Part shown: positions 1 to 7,668 of the stretch, piece by piece
How positions within the stretch are numbered: position 1 is the stretch's first letter
Layout: each line of letters opens with the position of its first letter
Source: Burkholderiales bacterium
Lineage (GTDB): Bacteria > Pseudomonadota > Gammaproteobacteria > Burkholderiales > Burkholderiaceae_C
Direction: 5' to 3'
DNA: 21,345 nt
Assembly: GCA_947372225.1 (NCBI GenBank)
Contig: CANBSV010000043.1
Location: 1-21,345 of the forward strand
Notes under the pieces: model-generated
The model's input: only the letters and a program-made list of their open reading frames with translations
Databases searched by the model: none
What the model was told of the DNA's origin: nothing
Translations under genes and position numbers: made by a program

Positions 1-423
1 CTGCACATCGGCTTGCGGGTGATCGGCCATCCAGGTGGTGAGCGCGTCGTCGCTGGCGACCAGCTCGGCGCGCCAGCGCTCGGTGTCATGCAGCGCCAGC
101 GCATCCTTGGCGTGACCCAACTGCATGGCCGCCACGGCCTCGCGCAGCGGCTCGGGGTCGTTGCGGCGCATCAGCTTGCCGATGTACTGCATCTGACGGC
201 GCTTGCCTTCGTGGGTGCGCGTGACGCGGTACTGCCGGATCGCATCGAGCAGGCTCTCATCCATCGGTAAGTCCACCAGCCGACCGTCGGGCAGGGCCAC
301 CAGCGCTTCGCCGAGGTCCTGAAGATCGTGCGAATCCTTCTTGCGACGGGTCTTGCTCGGTCGGGTCAACCACGCCGGAATGGGGGTGGCTGAGGGCAGA
401 TCTTCGTTATCGGTCGGTGGCAT
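1..423 (-). CDS. yjgA: Ribosome-associated protein YjgA (DUF615), 3' end cut by window edge
   Basis: The reverse strand is open from an ATG at 423 to the window edge, giving the first 141 residues. The start reads MPPTDNEDLPSATPIPAWLT and is followed by the basic SKTRRKKDSHDLQDLGEALV stretch. The DUF615 hallmarks seen here are 'KTRRKKD', 'LGEALVALP' and 'RRQMQYIGKLMR'. Family members are about 170-190 residues, so roughly 30-50 residues are missing. YjgA associates with the large ribosomal subunit at a late stage of assembly (family knowledge). Divergent pairing with pmbA is the arrangement known from E. coli and supports the call. Confidence 0.93.
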   Translation of the reverse strand, partial: MPPTDNEDLPSATPIPAWLTRPSKTRRKKDSHDLQDLGEALVALPDGRLVDLPMDESLLDAIRQYRVTRTHEGKRRQMQYIGKLMRRNDPEPLREAVAAMQLGHAKDALALHDTERWRAELVASDDALTTWMADHPQADVQ

Positions 424-476
424 CGGGGATTGGGCCTCAGGCGCGGGCCGCGGCTGCGGCAGACAAGGCGGTGGGT

Positions 477-482
477 ATCATA
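477..482 (-). promoter_or_regulatory. Possible -10 element for yjgA
   Basis: The minus strand reads TATGAT here, 54 bases upstream of the yjgA ATG, in the otherwise GC-rich 181-base gap between yjgA and pmbA. No convincing -35 hexamer sits 16-18 bases upstream. Base composition makes this the most promoter-like spot in the gap, but one hexamer is weak evidence. I see no other structured element in the gap. Confidence 0.25.
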
Positions 483-604
483 GCCACGAGGCTTTCAGCG
501 TTGCGCTGACGCCGGCGCGGAGTTCATTCCCGCGCGCGTGCACGGCGATTGCCCGTCCCCCTTCATTGGCAGCCCCGGCTGCAATCCACCAGCACCGATC
601 ACCC

Positions 605-2002
605 ATGCCACGCACGCCTTTGCCGTCATCTTCGAACACCGGTTTTGCCTACACACGGGCCAGTTTCCAGCAGTTGGTGGAGGACGCGCTGCGTCTGGCA
701 AAGCGACTCGGTGCCAGCGATGCCAGCGCCGAGGTGTCTGAGGGCGTCGGGTTGTCGGTTTCGGTGCGCAAGGGCGACCTCGAAAACGTGGAGCGCAACC
801 GCGACAAGTCGATTGGCGTGTCGGTGTACGTGGGCCAGCGTCGCGGCAATGCGAGCACCTCCGATTTTTCGTCCGCGGCACTGGAGCAGACCGTGCGTGC
901 CGCGCATGACATTGCCCGCTTCACCGCCGAAGATCCTGCCGCCGGCCTGGCCGATGAGCAGGATCTGGCGCTGGGCGACGCGGCGCTGATGGACCTGGAC
1001 CTGTTTCACCCCTGGGCCATCGATGCCGCGGGTGCAGCCGAGATCGCCATGCGCTGCGAGCAGGCAGCGCTGTCGGTCGACCCGCGCATCACCAACTCCG
1101 AAGGCGCGGGCGTGTCAGCCCAGCAGTCGCATTTCTTTGCCGGCAACAGCCGCGGCTTTCGTGGCGGCTATGCCAGTTCGCGGCATTCGATGTCGGTGGC
1201 GCCGATCGCCTCGTTGCCCGGACGGGGCGGCGACGACATGCAGCGCGACGCCTGGTACTGCTCGATGCGCTCCGCCGCCGATCTGGCCTCGCCAGAGGCC
1301 GTGGGGCGGTATGCCGCCGAGCGCGCCTTGTCGCGCTTGAAGGCGCGCAAGATCAAGACCCGCGAGGCACCGGTGCTTTTTGAATCGACGCTGGCCGCAG
1401 GCTTGCTGGGCGCTTATGTTCAGGCGACCAGCGGTGGGGCGCTTTACCGCAAGTCGAGTTTTTTGCTCGATTGCCTGGGTCAGCCGGTCATGGCGCCACA
1501 CCTCGACATCGATGAAGACCCGCACCTGCTTCGCGGCAAGGGCAGTTCCCCTTTCGACGACGAAGGTGTGGTGACCCGGGCACGTCGAGTGGTGGAGGCG
1601 GGGGTGGCTCAGGGCTACTTTCTGTCGAGCTACTCGGCGCGCAAGCTGGGCATGCGAACCACGGGCAATGCAGGCGGATCACACAACCTGTCGCTGACCA
1701 GCCGGCTCACCCAGCCCGGGGACGATCTGGTGGCCATGCTGCGCAAACTCGACCGCGGCCTGTTCGTCACTGAACTGATGGGCCAGGGTGTCAACCACGT
1801 GACCGGCGACTACTCGCGCGGGGCAGCGGGCTTTTGGGTCGAGCGCGGCCGCATCGTGCATCCGGTGCATGAGATCACCATCGCCGGAAACGTGAAGGAC
1901 ATGCTGCGTGGCATCGTCGCCGTGGGATCCGACGCCTACACCATGGGCGGCAAGACCATCGGCTCGGTGCTGGTCGGCTCGATGAAAATCGCCGGCAGCT
2001 GA
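605..2002 (+). CDS. pmbA: Metalloprotease-family protein PmbA/TldE
   Basis: 465 residues from an ATG at 605 (MPRTPLPSSSNTGFAYTRAS), close to the 450 residues of E. coli PmbA. The frame is open further upstream to 341, but that part overlaps yjgA on the other strand and looks unlike any family member. Recognisable PmbA segments are 'GLSVSVRKGDLENVERNRDK' near residue 50, 'GVSVYVGQRRGNAST', the central 'GYFLSSYSARKLGMRTTGNA' and the C-terminal 'GAAGFWVERGRIVHPVHEIT'. PmbA (TldE) partners TldD in a cytoplasmic heterodimer that degrades unfolded or ribosomally made peptides, such as microcin B17 precursor and CcdA. The metal-binding HExxxH lies in TldD; I see none here, as expected. No tldD is in the window. 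dctP follows after 44 bases and could be read through from it. Confidence 0.95.
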   Translation: MPRTPLPSSSNTGFAYTRASFQQLVEDALRLAKRLGASDASAEVSEGVGLSVSVRKGDLENVERNRDKSIGVSVYVGQRRGNASTSDFSSAALEQTVRAAHDIARFTAEDPAAGLADEQDLALGDAALMDLDLFHPWAIDAAGAAEIAMRCEQAALSVDPRITNSEGAGVSAQQSHFFAGNSRGFRGGYASSRHSMSVAPIASLPGRGGDDMQRDAWYCSMRSAADLASPEAVGRYAAERALSRLKARKIKTREAPVLFESTLAAGLLGAYVQATSGGALYRKSSFLLDCLGQPVMAPHLDIDEDPHLLRGKGSSPFDDEGVVTRARRVVEAGVAQGYFLSSYSARKLGMRTTGNAGGSHNLSLTSRLTQPGDDLVAMLRKLDRGLFVTELMGQGVNHVTGDYSRGAAGFWVERGRIVHPVHEITIAGNVKDMLRGIVAVGSDAYTMGGKTIGSVLVGSMKIAGS

Positions 2003-2046
2003 AATCCCACCCGGCGCCGTGCGCCACATCTCTGGAGTGACTGAGC

Positions 2047-3129
2047 ATGCAACGTCGTCGATTCATTCATCACAGCGGTTTGGCCGGCGTGATCGCTGCA
2101 GGGGTCGCCCCGGCAGTCGTTCGTGCGGAAGGCAACCTGCGCTGGCGGCTGGCCTCGAGCTTTCCGAAATCGCTTGACACCATCTTCGGCGGTGCCGAGA
2201 CCTTTGCCAGGAAGGTCGGCGAGATGACCGGCGGGCGCTTTCAGATCAGCGTGCACGCGGCCGGCGAGCTGATGCCGGCGTTCGGCGTGGTCGATGGGGT
2301 GCAGGCCGCCACGGTCGAAATGGCGCACACGGCACCGTATTACTTCTTTGGCAAGGACGAGACTTTCGCAATCGGCGCGGCCATCCCGTTCGGCATGAAT
2401 TCGCGGCAACTCACGGCGTGGATGTATCGCGGCAATGGCCTCAAGCTGATGCGTGAGTTCTATGCCAAATACAACATCATCAGTTTTCCAGGCGGCAATA
2501 CGGGCGCACAGATGGGTGGTTTCTACCGCAAGGAGATCAAGTCACCTGCTGACATGAAGGGCCTGAAAATCCGCATCGGCGGCTTCGCCGGCCGGGTGAT
2601 CGAGCGCATGGGCGGCGTCGCCCAGAACATCGCCGGCGGTGAGGTCTATCAGGCGCTGGAAAAAGGCACCATCGACGCGGCCGAGTGGATCGGCCCCTAT
2701 GACGACCAGAAACTCGGCCTCTACAAGGTCGCGCCGTACTACTACTACCCTGGCTGGTGGGAGGGCAGCGCCGAGCTCGACTTCTACGTCAACACGCAGG
2801 CCTATGCGGCGCTGACGCCAGAGTACAAGGCGATCGTCGAGGCTGCTGCGTCCTACACACACGTCGACATGCAGGCGAACTACGACGCCAAGAACCCGGC
2901 TGCGCTGAAGGCTCTGATCAGCAACGGCGTGAAGGTGCTCCCGTTTCCCAAGACCGTGCTTGACGAGGCCTACAAGCAGTCGATGGCGCTCTACGCAGAG
3001 CTCAACGAAAAGAACCCCAACTGGCGCAAGGTTCACGAAGACTATGCAGCGTTCCTGCGCGAACAGAACCTGTGGTCGCGGTTTGCGGAGGCGAGCTTCG
3101 ACCGCTACATGCAGGGCCTGAAGACCTGA
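2047..3129 (+). CDS. dctP: TRAP transporter periplasmic solute-binding protein, DctP family, TakP-like
   Basis: 360 residues, the usual DctP length. The N-terminus MQRRRFIHHSGLAGVIAAGV is a Tat-type signal (R3-R4-x-F6-I7) with a likely cut after 'VVRA' near residue 27. The body holds 'WRLASSFPKSLDTIFGGAET', 'GAQMGGFYRKEIKSPADMKG' and 'ALEKGTIDAAEWIGPYDDQK'. The 'EWIGPYDD' and 'APYYYYPGWWEGSAE' segments recall the TakP subgroup, which binds 2-oxoacids such as pyruvate with sodium; this specificity is inference. A GGAG at 2034-2037 lies nine bases before the ATG. The gene ends only 16 bases from the end of the convergent dctM. The family usually has dctP co-directional with dctQM, so this is odd, but the three parts are still expected to form one importer. 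Confidence 0.93.
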   Translation: MQRRRFIHHSGLAGVIAAGVAPAVVRAEGNLRWRLASSFPKSLDTIFGGAETFARKVGEMTGGRFQISVHAAGELMPAFGVVDGVQAATVEMAHTAPYYFFGKDETFAIGAAIPFGMNSRQLTAWMYRGNGLKLMREFYAKYNIISFPGGNTGAQMGGFYRKEIKSPADMKGLKIRIGGFAGRVIERMGGVAQNIAGGEVYQALEKGTIDAAEWIGPYDDQKLGLYKVAPYYYYPGWWEGSAELDFYVNTQAYAALTPEYKAIVEAAASYTHVDMQANYDAKNPAALKALISNGVKVLPFPKTVLDEAYKQSMALYAELNEKNPNWRKVHEDYAAFLREQNLWSRFAEASFDRYMQGLKT

Positions 3130-3145
3130 CGTCCGCGGCCTGGCG

Positions 3146-4723
3146 TCATCGGGGTGCGCGCAGGCGATCGGCCTCGATGGACTGCTGCATGGCCCTCATC
3201 GGGTCATCGTCCACCGCTGCAGGCTCCGACGCACCGTCCTCGGCAGCATGTGCCGCCTCGGTGCCGGTTTGCATTTGCCGTAGCGCGGCATCGGCATCGA
3301 TCCCGGATGCCGGGTCGTGGGCTCGGGACACCACGCCTGGGAAGCTGATGATCAGCGCGACCATCGCCAACTGGATCAGTACGAACGGAATGGCGCCGCG
3401 GTAGATCTGGCCAATGGTGACCGGCGCCGTTTTCCGGCCGGTGACCGCATCCACGTATTCGGCGCTTGGTGCCACGCTGCGCAGGTAAAACAGTGCAAAG
3501 CCAAATGGCGGGTGCATGAATGAGGTCTGCATGTTGACCGCCAGCAACACGCCAAACCACACCAGATCAATGCCCAGCGAGGTCGCCACGGGCGCGAGCA
3601 GCGGCACCACGATGAAAGCGAGTTCGAAAAAGTCGAGGAAGAAGGCCAGGCCGAAGATCAGCAGGTTCACCACGATCAGGAACCCGAGCGCCCCCCCAGG
3701 CAGGGAGACCAGCAGGTGCTCCACCCACTTCGGACCGTCGACCGACTGGAAGGCCAAACTGAACACTGTCGAGCCGATCAGGATGAACATCACGAAGCAC
3801 GACAGGCGCGCCGTGCTCTCCATCGCTTGGCGCAACAGCGGCAGGTTCAGGCGGCGGTTGGCCAGTGCAATGATCAGTGCTCCGACGGCGCCCATGGCGC
3901 CGCCCTCGGTGGGCGTGGCGATGCCCAAAAAGATGGTGCCGAGCACCAGAAAGATCAGCGCCAGGGGCGGCACCAGCACCACGGCCACCCTCCAGATCAG
4001 TCGGGCTTGCGACACGCGGCTCGCTGGCGCGCCGTTGCTCATGGGCTGCTGACCCCATGTGCGGGCTTCCGGTGGCAGCGCCGGCACCCATTGCGGGCGG
4101 GCGAGGCTGATCACCGCCACGTAAATCACATACATGCCGGTGAGGATCAGCGACGGCACCAGCGCCCCCTGATACAGATCGCCAACCGATTGACCGAGCT
4201 GATCGGCCAGCACGATCAGCACCAGCGACGGGGGGATGATTTGAGCCAGCGTCCCAGACGCTGCGATGACCCCAGCAGCCAGACGTCGGTCGTAGCCGTA
4301 ACGCAGCATGATGGGCAGTGAGATCAACCCCATCGAGATGACCGACGCGGCGACCACGCCAGTGGTGGCGGCGAGCATCGCGCCCACGAAGATCACCGCA
4401 TAAGCCAGACCACCGCGCACCGGGCCGAACAACTGTCCGATGGTGTCGAGCAGATCTTCGGCCATGCCCGATCGCTCGAGGATCAGGCCCATGAAGGTGA
4501 AGAACGGAATCGCCAGCAGCGTGTCGTTCTGCATGATCCCGAAGATGCGCAGGGGCAGCGCTTGCATCAGCGATGCCGGCAGCATCCCCAACTCGATGCC
4601 GACCAGCGCGTAGAACAGTCCGCAAGCACCCAGCGAGAACGCCACCGGGAAACCCACCAGCAGGAACACCACCAGCGAGGCAAACATCACCGGAGCCATG
4701 TTCGCTGCGAGCAGTTCGGTCAT
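3146..4723 (-). CDS. dctM: TRAP transporter large permease subunit DctM
   Basis: 525 residues from an ATG at 4723 that overlaps the dctQ stop as ATGA. An in-frame ATG at 4729 is possible, but the purine-rich GACGAGAA sits better for 4723. The protein is a polytopic inner-membrane carrier with roughly a dozen hydrophobic segments. Family motifs include 'GFPVAFSLG' near residue 25, 'AIPFFTFMGLILERSGMAEDL', 'GAMLAATTGVVAASVISMG', 'IPPSLVLIVLADQLGQSVGD' and 'ATPTEGGAMGAVGALI'. It carries the sodium-driven translocation pathway. Beyond the last hydrophobic stretch there is a hydrophilic tail of about 60 residues, rich in Ala, Asp and Glu, that many DctM proteins lack. Transcribed with dctQ; converges on dctP. 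Confidence 0.94.
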   Translation of the reverse strand: MTELLAANMAPVMFASLVVFLLVGFPVAFSLGACGLFYALVGIELGMLPASLMQALPLRIFGIMQNDTLLAIPFFTFMGLILERSGMAEDLLDTIGQLFGPVRGGLAYAVIFVGAMLAATTGVVAASVISMGLISLPIMLRYGYDRRLAAGVIAASGTLAQIIPPSLVLIVLADQLGQSVGDLYQGALVPSLILTGMYVIYVAVISLARPQWVPALPPEARTWGQQPMSNGAPASRVSQARLIWRVAVVLVPPLALIFLVLGTIFLGIATPTEGGAMGAVGALIIALANRRLNLPLLRQAMESTARLSCFVMFILIGSTVFSLAFQSVDGPKWVEHLLVSLPGGALGFLIVVNLLIFGLAFFLDFFELAFIVVPLLAPVATSLGIDLVWFGVLLAVNMQTSFMHPPFGFALFYLRSVAPSAEYVDAVTGRKTAPVTIGQIYRGAIPFVLIQLAMVALIISFPGVVSRAHDPASGIDADAALRQMQTGTEAAHAAEDGASEPAAVDDDPMRAMQQSIEADRLRAPR

Positions 4724-5253
4724 GGGCATTTCTCGTCAGCCAAGGACGACGTCGGCGGCAGCTGCCCGCACAGGTGGCCTACGCGCTTGATCAACTCGGA
4801 CAGTCCCTGCAGGCCAAGCAACGCGAACCCCAGCGGCACCAAGGCCATCACAGGCCAGCGCACCAGACCGCCCGCGTTGCTCGAGACCTCGCCACTGAGG
4901 AAGGCGCGCACCACCAGTGGCCAGGACAGCGTGATCACCACCGTGACCAGCGGCAACAAAAACGCCACCAGCCCGAAGACCTCGATCCAGGACTGTGTAC
5001 GCGCCGAAAAGCGTGACGACAGGACGTCGATGCGCACGTGGTTTTGATTCAGCAAGGTGCGACCGGCTGCCAGCAGGAACACCGCGGCGAACAGGTACCA
5101 CTGGATCTCGAGAAAGGCGTTGGAGCTGTTGTTGGACAGCTTGCGCATGATCGCGTTGCCTGCGCTGATCAATACCGCAGCAAGCACCAGCCAGGCCACC
5201 GACCGCCCCACGGCATCGTTGAGCCGATCGATCAAACGAGACAGCCCGAACAT
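4720..5253 (-). CDS. dctQ: TRAP transporter small permease subunit DctQ
   Basis: 177 residues from an ATG at 5253 (MFGLSRLIDRLNDAVGRSVA). The longer open frame to 5322 would run into the upstream gene. GAAGG lies 11 bases before the chosen ATG. About four hydrophobic segments are visible ('WLVLAAVLISAGNAIMRK', 'QWYLFAAVFLLAAGRTLL', 'VFGLVAFLLPLVTVVITLSW', 'WPVMALVPLGFALLGLQGLS'). 'EIQWYLFAAVFLLAAGRTLL' followed by 'NQNHVRIDVL' is the DctQ signature region. DctQ is the four-helix membrane partner of DctM. It starts 14 bases after the preceding gene ends and overlaps dctM by four bases, so the genes are surely co-transcribed. Confidence 0.92.
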   Translation of the reverse strand: MFGLSRLIDRLNDAVGRSVAWLVLAAVLISAGNAIMRKLSNNSSNAFLEIQWYLFAAVFLLAAGRTLLNQNHVRIDVLSSRFSARTQSWIEVFGLVAFLLPLVTVVITLSWPLVVRAFLSGEVSSNAGGLVRWPVMALVPLGFALLGLQGLSELIKRVGHLCGQLPPTSSLADEKCP

Positions 5254-5267
5254 GGCGGGCCAGGCCT

Positions 5268-5612
5268 TCACGCCAGTTGCGCCGCCTGAAACAACTTGCC
5301 ACTGCGCGTGCCCGTGCGGCAAAACGCCACGAGCGGCTTGGGCAGCGTGTCGATCAAGGTTCGGAACTGCGCGATTTCATCGGCAGTTTGCACTGCGGGG
5401 CTCACCGGCAGGTGGGCATAAGCCAGACCCGCAGAGATGGCCGCCAACTGCAACGATGCGCTTGTGGGTTGACCGGGACCCCCCTCGTGGTCGGGGCGAT
5501 TGTTGATCACGCTCTTGAAGCCGGCCCGCGCCAAAGCAGCCATGGCGGACTCATCGAGCTGTGGCGCGACGCTCACGTCAGCGCTCAACGGTACAAGCGG
5601 TGGCAAGCTCAT
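5268..5612 (-). CDS. TIGR01244-type phosphatase/sulfurtransferase-like protein (DUF442)
   Basis: 114 residues with 'VSVAPQLDESAMAALARAGF', 'KSVINNRPDHEGGPGQP', 'YAHLPVS' and the active-site loop CRTGTRS at 98-104. The Cys-x5-Arg loop and the 'NNRPDxE' region are typical of the protein-tyrosine-phosphatase-like domain found alone in TIGR01244 proteins and fused to hydrolases in Blh-type proteins. Members are linked to sulfide and persulfide metabolism, but the substrate is not certain. The start is supported by a strong GAGGAG immediately upstream (about 5613-5624). The gene sits 25 bases after yqeY and 14 bases before dctQ, so it is probably in their operon. I see no obvious functional link to TRAP transport. 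Confidence 0.85.
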   Translation of the reverse strand: MSLPPLVPLSADVSVAPQLDESAMAALARAGFKSVINNRPDHEGGPGQPTSASLQLAAISAGLAYAHLPVSPAVQTADEIAQFRTLIDTLPKPLVAFCRTGTRSGKLFQAAQLA

Positions 5613-5637
5613 GAAATCTCCTCAAATCGCGGGTGGT

Positions 5638-6084
5638 TCAGCCCGCGAGCGCTTGCTTCACAGTCGCCGAAACCAACCCCATGTCGGCCTTACCCGCCAG
5701 TCGAGCCTTGACGGCGGCCATGACCTTGCCCATGTCACCAGGGCCACTGGCGCCCAGTTCGCTCACGATGGTGCGCACCTCAGAAGTGATTTCGTCGGCA
5801 CTGAGGCGTTGGGGCAAATAGCTCTCGAGTACCGCCAACTCGGCGGATTCTTTGTCGACCAGATCGGTGCGTCCTGCCGTGGCGAACTGCGAAATCGAGT
5901 CCTTGCGCTGCTTGATCAGCTTGTCCACGATGGCCACCACCGCAGCGTCGTCAAGCACGATGCGCTCATCGACCTCGCGTTGCTTGCACGCTGCCAGCAA
6001 GCCGCGGATTGTCAACAGCCGGGGCGCATCTTTGGCGCGCATCGCGGTTTTCATGTCCTCGGTGATTTGGTCTTTCAGCGTCAT
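5638..6084 (-). CDS. yqeY: GatB/YqeY domain-containing protein
   Basis: 148 residues, the standard YqeY length. Recognisable are the N-terminal 'MTLKDQITEDMKTAMRAKD', 'LTIRGLLAACKQREVDER', 'ESYLPQRLSADEI' and the C-terminal 'GDMGKVMAAVKARLAGKADM'. The fold resembles the tRNA-interacting tail of GatB, which suggests a tRNA-related role; the exact function is unknown. It follows rpsU, as in many proteobacteria, but an intrinsic terminator lies between them. No clear Shine-Dalgarno precedes the ATG. It leads a minus-strand run of yqeY, the TIGR01244 gene, dctQ and dctM. Confidence 0.9.
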   Translation of the reverse strand: MTLKDQITEDMKTAMRAKDAPRLLTIRGLLAACKQREVDERIVLDDAAVVAIVDKLIKQRKDSISQFATAGRTDLVDKESAELAVLESYLPQRLSADEITSEVRTIVSELGASGPGDMGKVMAAVKARLAGKADMGLVSATVKQALAG

Positions 6085-6112
6085 GGTCGGCAGACTCGAT
6101 CAAGGGGTTGCA

Positions 6113-6137
6113 AAGAAAAAGCCCGCGGTGAGCGGGC
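6113..6137 (-). terminator. Intrinsic terminator after rpsU
   Basis: On the minus strand GCCCGC (6137-6132) pairs with GCGGGC (6126-6121) around a five-base loop, followed at once by TTTTTCTTT (6120-6112). This is a textbook Rho-independent terminator located 25 bases after the rpsU stop, and it separates rpsU from yqeY. Confidence 0.88.
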
Positions 6138-6161
6138 CCTTTGATACTGCGAAGACGCTGT

Positions 6162-6374
6162 TCAGAACAGCTTCTTGGGCAGTTGCATGCTGCGCACGCG
6201 CTTGTAGTGACGCTTGACGGCGGCAGCCTTCTTGCGCTTGCGCTCGGCGGTTGGCTTTTCGTAGAACTCACGGGCTCGCAGATCGGTCAGCAAGCCGAGT
6301 TTCTCGATGGTGCGCTTGAAGCGACGCAGTGCCACGTCGAACGGCTCGTTTTCTTTCACGCGAATCGTAGTCAT
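6162..6374 (-). CDS. rpsU: 30S ribosomal protein S21
   Basis: 70 residues from an ATG at 6374 (MTTIRVKENEPFDVALRRFK), followed by 'RTIEKLGLLTDLRAREFYEK' and a very basic tail 'KRKKAAAVKRHYKRVRSM'. Length and sequence match S21, a small-subunit protein near the anti-Shine-Dalgarno end of 16S rRNA. The frame is open upstream to 6488, but the S21 family starts at this ATG, and the promoter identified here lies within that upstream part. It has its own promoter (6422-6450) and terminator (6113-6137), so it is largely a single-gene unit. Confidence 0.97.
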   Translation of the reverse strand: MTTIRVKENEPFDVALRRFKRTIEKLGLLTDLRAREFYEKPTAERKRKKAAAVKRHYKRVRSMQLPKKLF

Positions 6375-6421
6375 GTATCGAAAGGGTCCAGATTGAAGGC
6401 GCCAAGTGCGCGAAGCCCGTG

Positions 6422-6450
6422 ATTCTAACCAGCGAGTACGACCTTGGCAA
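6422..6450 (-). promoter_or_regulatory. Sigma-70-type promoter for rpsU
   Basis: Minus strand: TTGCCA (6450-6445), a 17-base spacer and TAGAAT (6427-6422). Each hexamer has five of six consensus bases and the spacing is ideal. Transcription would start near 6415, giving a leader of about 40 bases. The -10 hexamer contains the TAG stop codon of the upstream flavoprotein gene, so the two features are fused on the same bases. Confidence 0.78.
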
Positions 6451-7639
6451 CGCTTTGTGCGCAGGCTGCCGCACTGGCCCATGCCCACTGGAAGTTGTAG
6501 CCGCCGAGCCAGCCCGTCACATCGACCACCTCGCCGATGAAATGAAGCCCCGCGACACGCTTGCTTTCGAGCGTGGTCGAGCTGATTTCACGGGTGTCGA
6601 CGCCGCCCGACGTGACCTCGGCCTTGCGGTAGCCCTCGGTTCCGTTGGGCATCAGGCTCCAGCGCTTGAGGCTGGTGGCCAGCGTCGCGATGTCGCGGTC
6701 GCGCATCTCGGGCATTGACCGGTCCTCAACCTCCGGGTGGGTCACGAGCCAGGTATCGGACAGGCGCCGGGGCAGCCACTCAGCCAGTTCGTTGCTCAGC
6801 CTGCGTCGAGACCCGGACTTGGCTGATGCCAGCACGGCATGCAGATCGTGGCGGGGCACGAGGTCCAGCTCGAGTGGCGTGCCGGGGTGCCAGTAGGTCG
6901 AGATCTGCAGCACGGCCGGGCCGCTCAGCCCGCGATGGGTGAACAGCAGGTCCTCGGCGAATTCGCCGCGCGTCTTGCCGCTGCCGGTGGAAACCACGGC
7001 CTCGACCGACAAACCCGCCAGCGGGACAAATGGCTTCCATGCCACCGCGTCGAACGTCAGTGGAACCAGCGCCGGGCGTGTTTCGACGATCTTGTGGCCG
7101 AACTGGCGGGCCAGCCGATGGCCGAAGTCGGTGGCGCCGATCTGTGGAATCGACAAACCGCCGGTGGCGATCACCAATTGCGATGCGCGAACCGGTCCCC
7201 GGTCAGTGCCGATTTCGAAGCCGCTTGCGCCGTGCGTCACTTCGCCCACCGCGCAGGGCTGCCAGCGTGTCACGTCCCCAGCCTCGCACTCGCGCAGCAG
7301 CATGCGGATGATGTCTTCGCTCGACTCGTCGCAAAAGAGCTGGCCCTTGTGCTTTTCGTGGAAGGCGATGCGGTGCCGCTGCAGCAGCGCAATGAAGTCC
7401 TGCGGCGTGTATCGCGCCAGCGCCGAGCGGCAAAAGTGCGGGTTGGCCGAAACGAACTGCGACGGCGTGGTGTCGCGGTTTGTGAAGTTGCAACGCCCGC
7501 CGCCCGAGATTCGGATCTTCTCGGCCACTCGCTCGGCATGGTCGATGAGCAGCACTCGCACGCCACGCTGGCCCGCGATGGCCGCGCAATGAAGTCCGGC
7601 AGCTCCCGCCCCGATGACCACCGCGTCGAAATGCGGCAT
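6425..7639 (-). CDS. NAD(P)/FAD-dependent oxidoreductase, HI0933/YhiN (BaiN) family
   Basis: 404 residues from an ATG at 7639 (MPHFDAVVIGAGAAGLHCAA). The frame is open to 7918, but that part overlaps ppsR and precedes the FAD-binding start. The N-terminal Rossmann motif GAGAAG binds the FAD ADP moiety. 'ISGGGRCNFTN' near residue 45 and 'ATGGLSIPQIGATDFGH' near 160 are family signatures. The C-terminal 'EVTSGGVDTREI' and 'GEVVDVTGWLGGYNFQWAW' close the flavin fold. Family members are cytoplasmic flavoproteins. A gut homologue, BaiN, was tied to bile-acid reduction, but the role in proteobacteria is unknown. It lies 29 bases downstream of ppsR and could share its transcript. Confidence 0.92.
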   Translation of the reverse strand: MPHFDAVVIGAGAAGLHCAAIAGQRGVRVLLIDHAERVAEKIRISGGGRCNFTNRDTTPSQFVSANPHFCRSALARYTPQDFIALLQRHRIAFHEKHKGQLFCDESSEDIIRMLLRECEAGDVTRWQPCAVGEVTHGASGFEIGTDRGPVRASQLVIATGGLSIPQIGATDFGHRLARQFGHKIVETRPALVPLTFDAVAWKPFVPLAGLSVEAVVSTGSGKTRGEFAEDLLFTHRGLSGPAVLQISTYWHPGTPLELDLVPRHDLHAVLASAKSGSRRRLSNELAEWLPRRLSDTWLVTHPEVEDRSMPEMRDRDIATLATSLKRWSLMPNGTEGYRKAEVTSGGVDTREISSTTLESKRVAGLHFIGEVVDVTGWLGGYNFQWAWASAAACAQSVAKVVLAG

Positions 7640-7668
7640 CAATGCATTCCCGACAAAATGGACGCGCT

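Noticed and set aside
341..604. 88-codon in-frame extension upstream of the pmbA start
   Set aside because: It overlaps the yjgA coding strand in antisense, then crosses the intergenic gap. The family begins around the ATG at 605.
3567..4625. 352-codon minus-strand frame inside dctM
   Set aside because: It is an alternate frame of dctM. The dctM frame gives membrane segments and family motifs, while this one gives His/Arg/Gly-rich nonsense.
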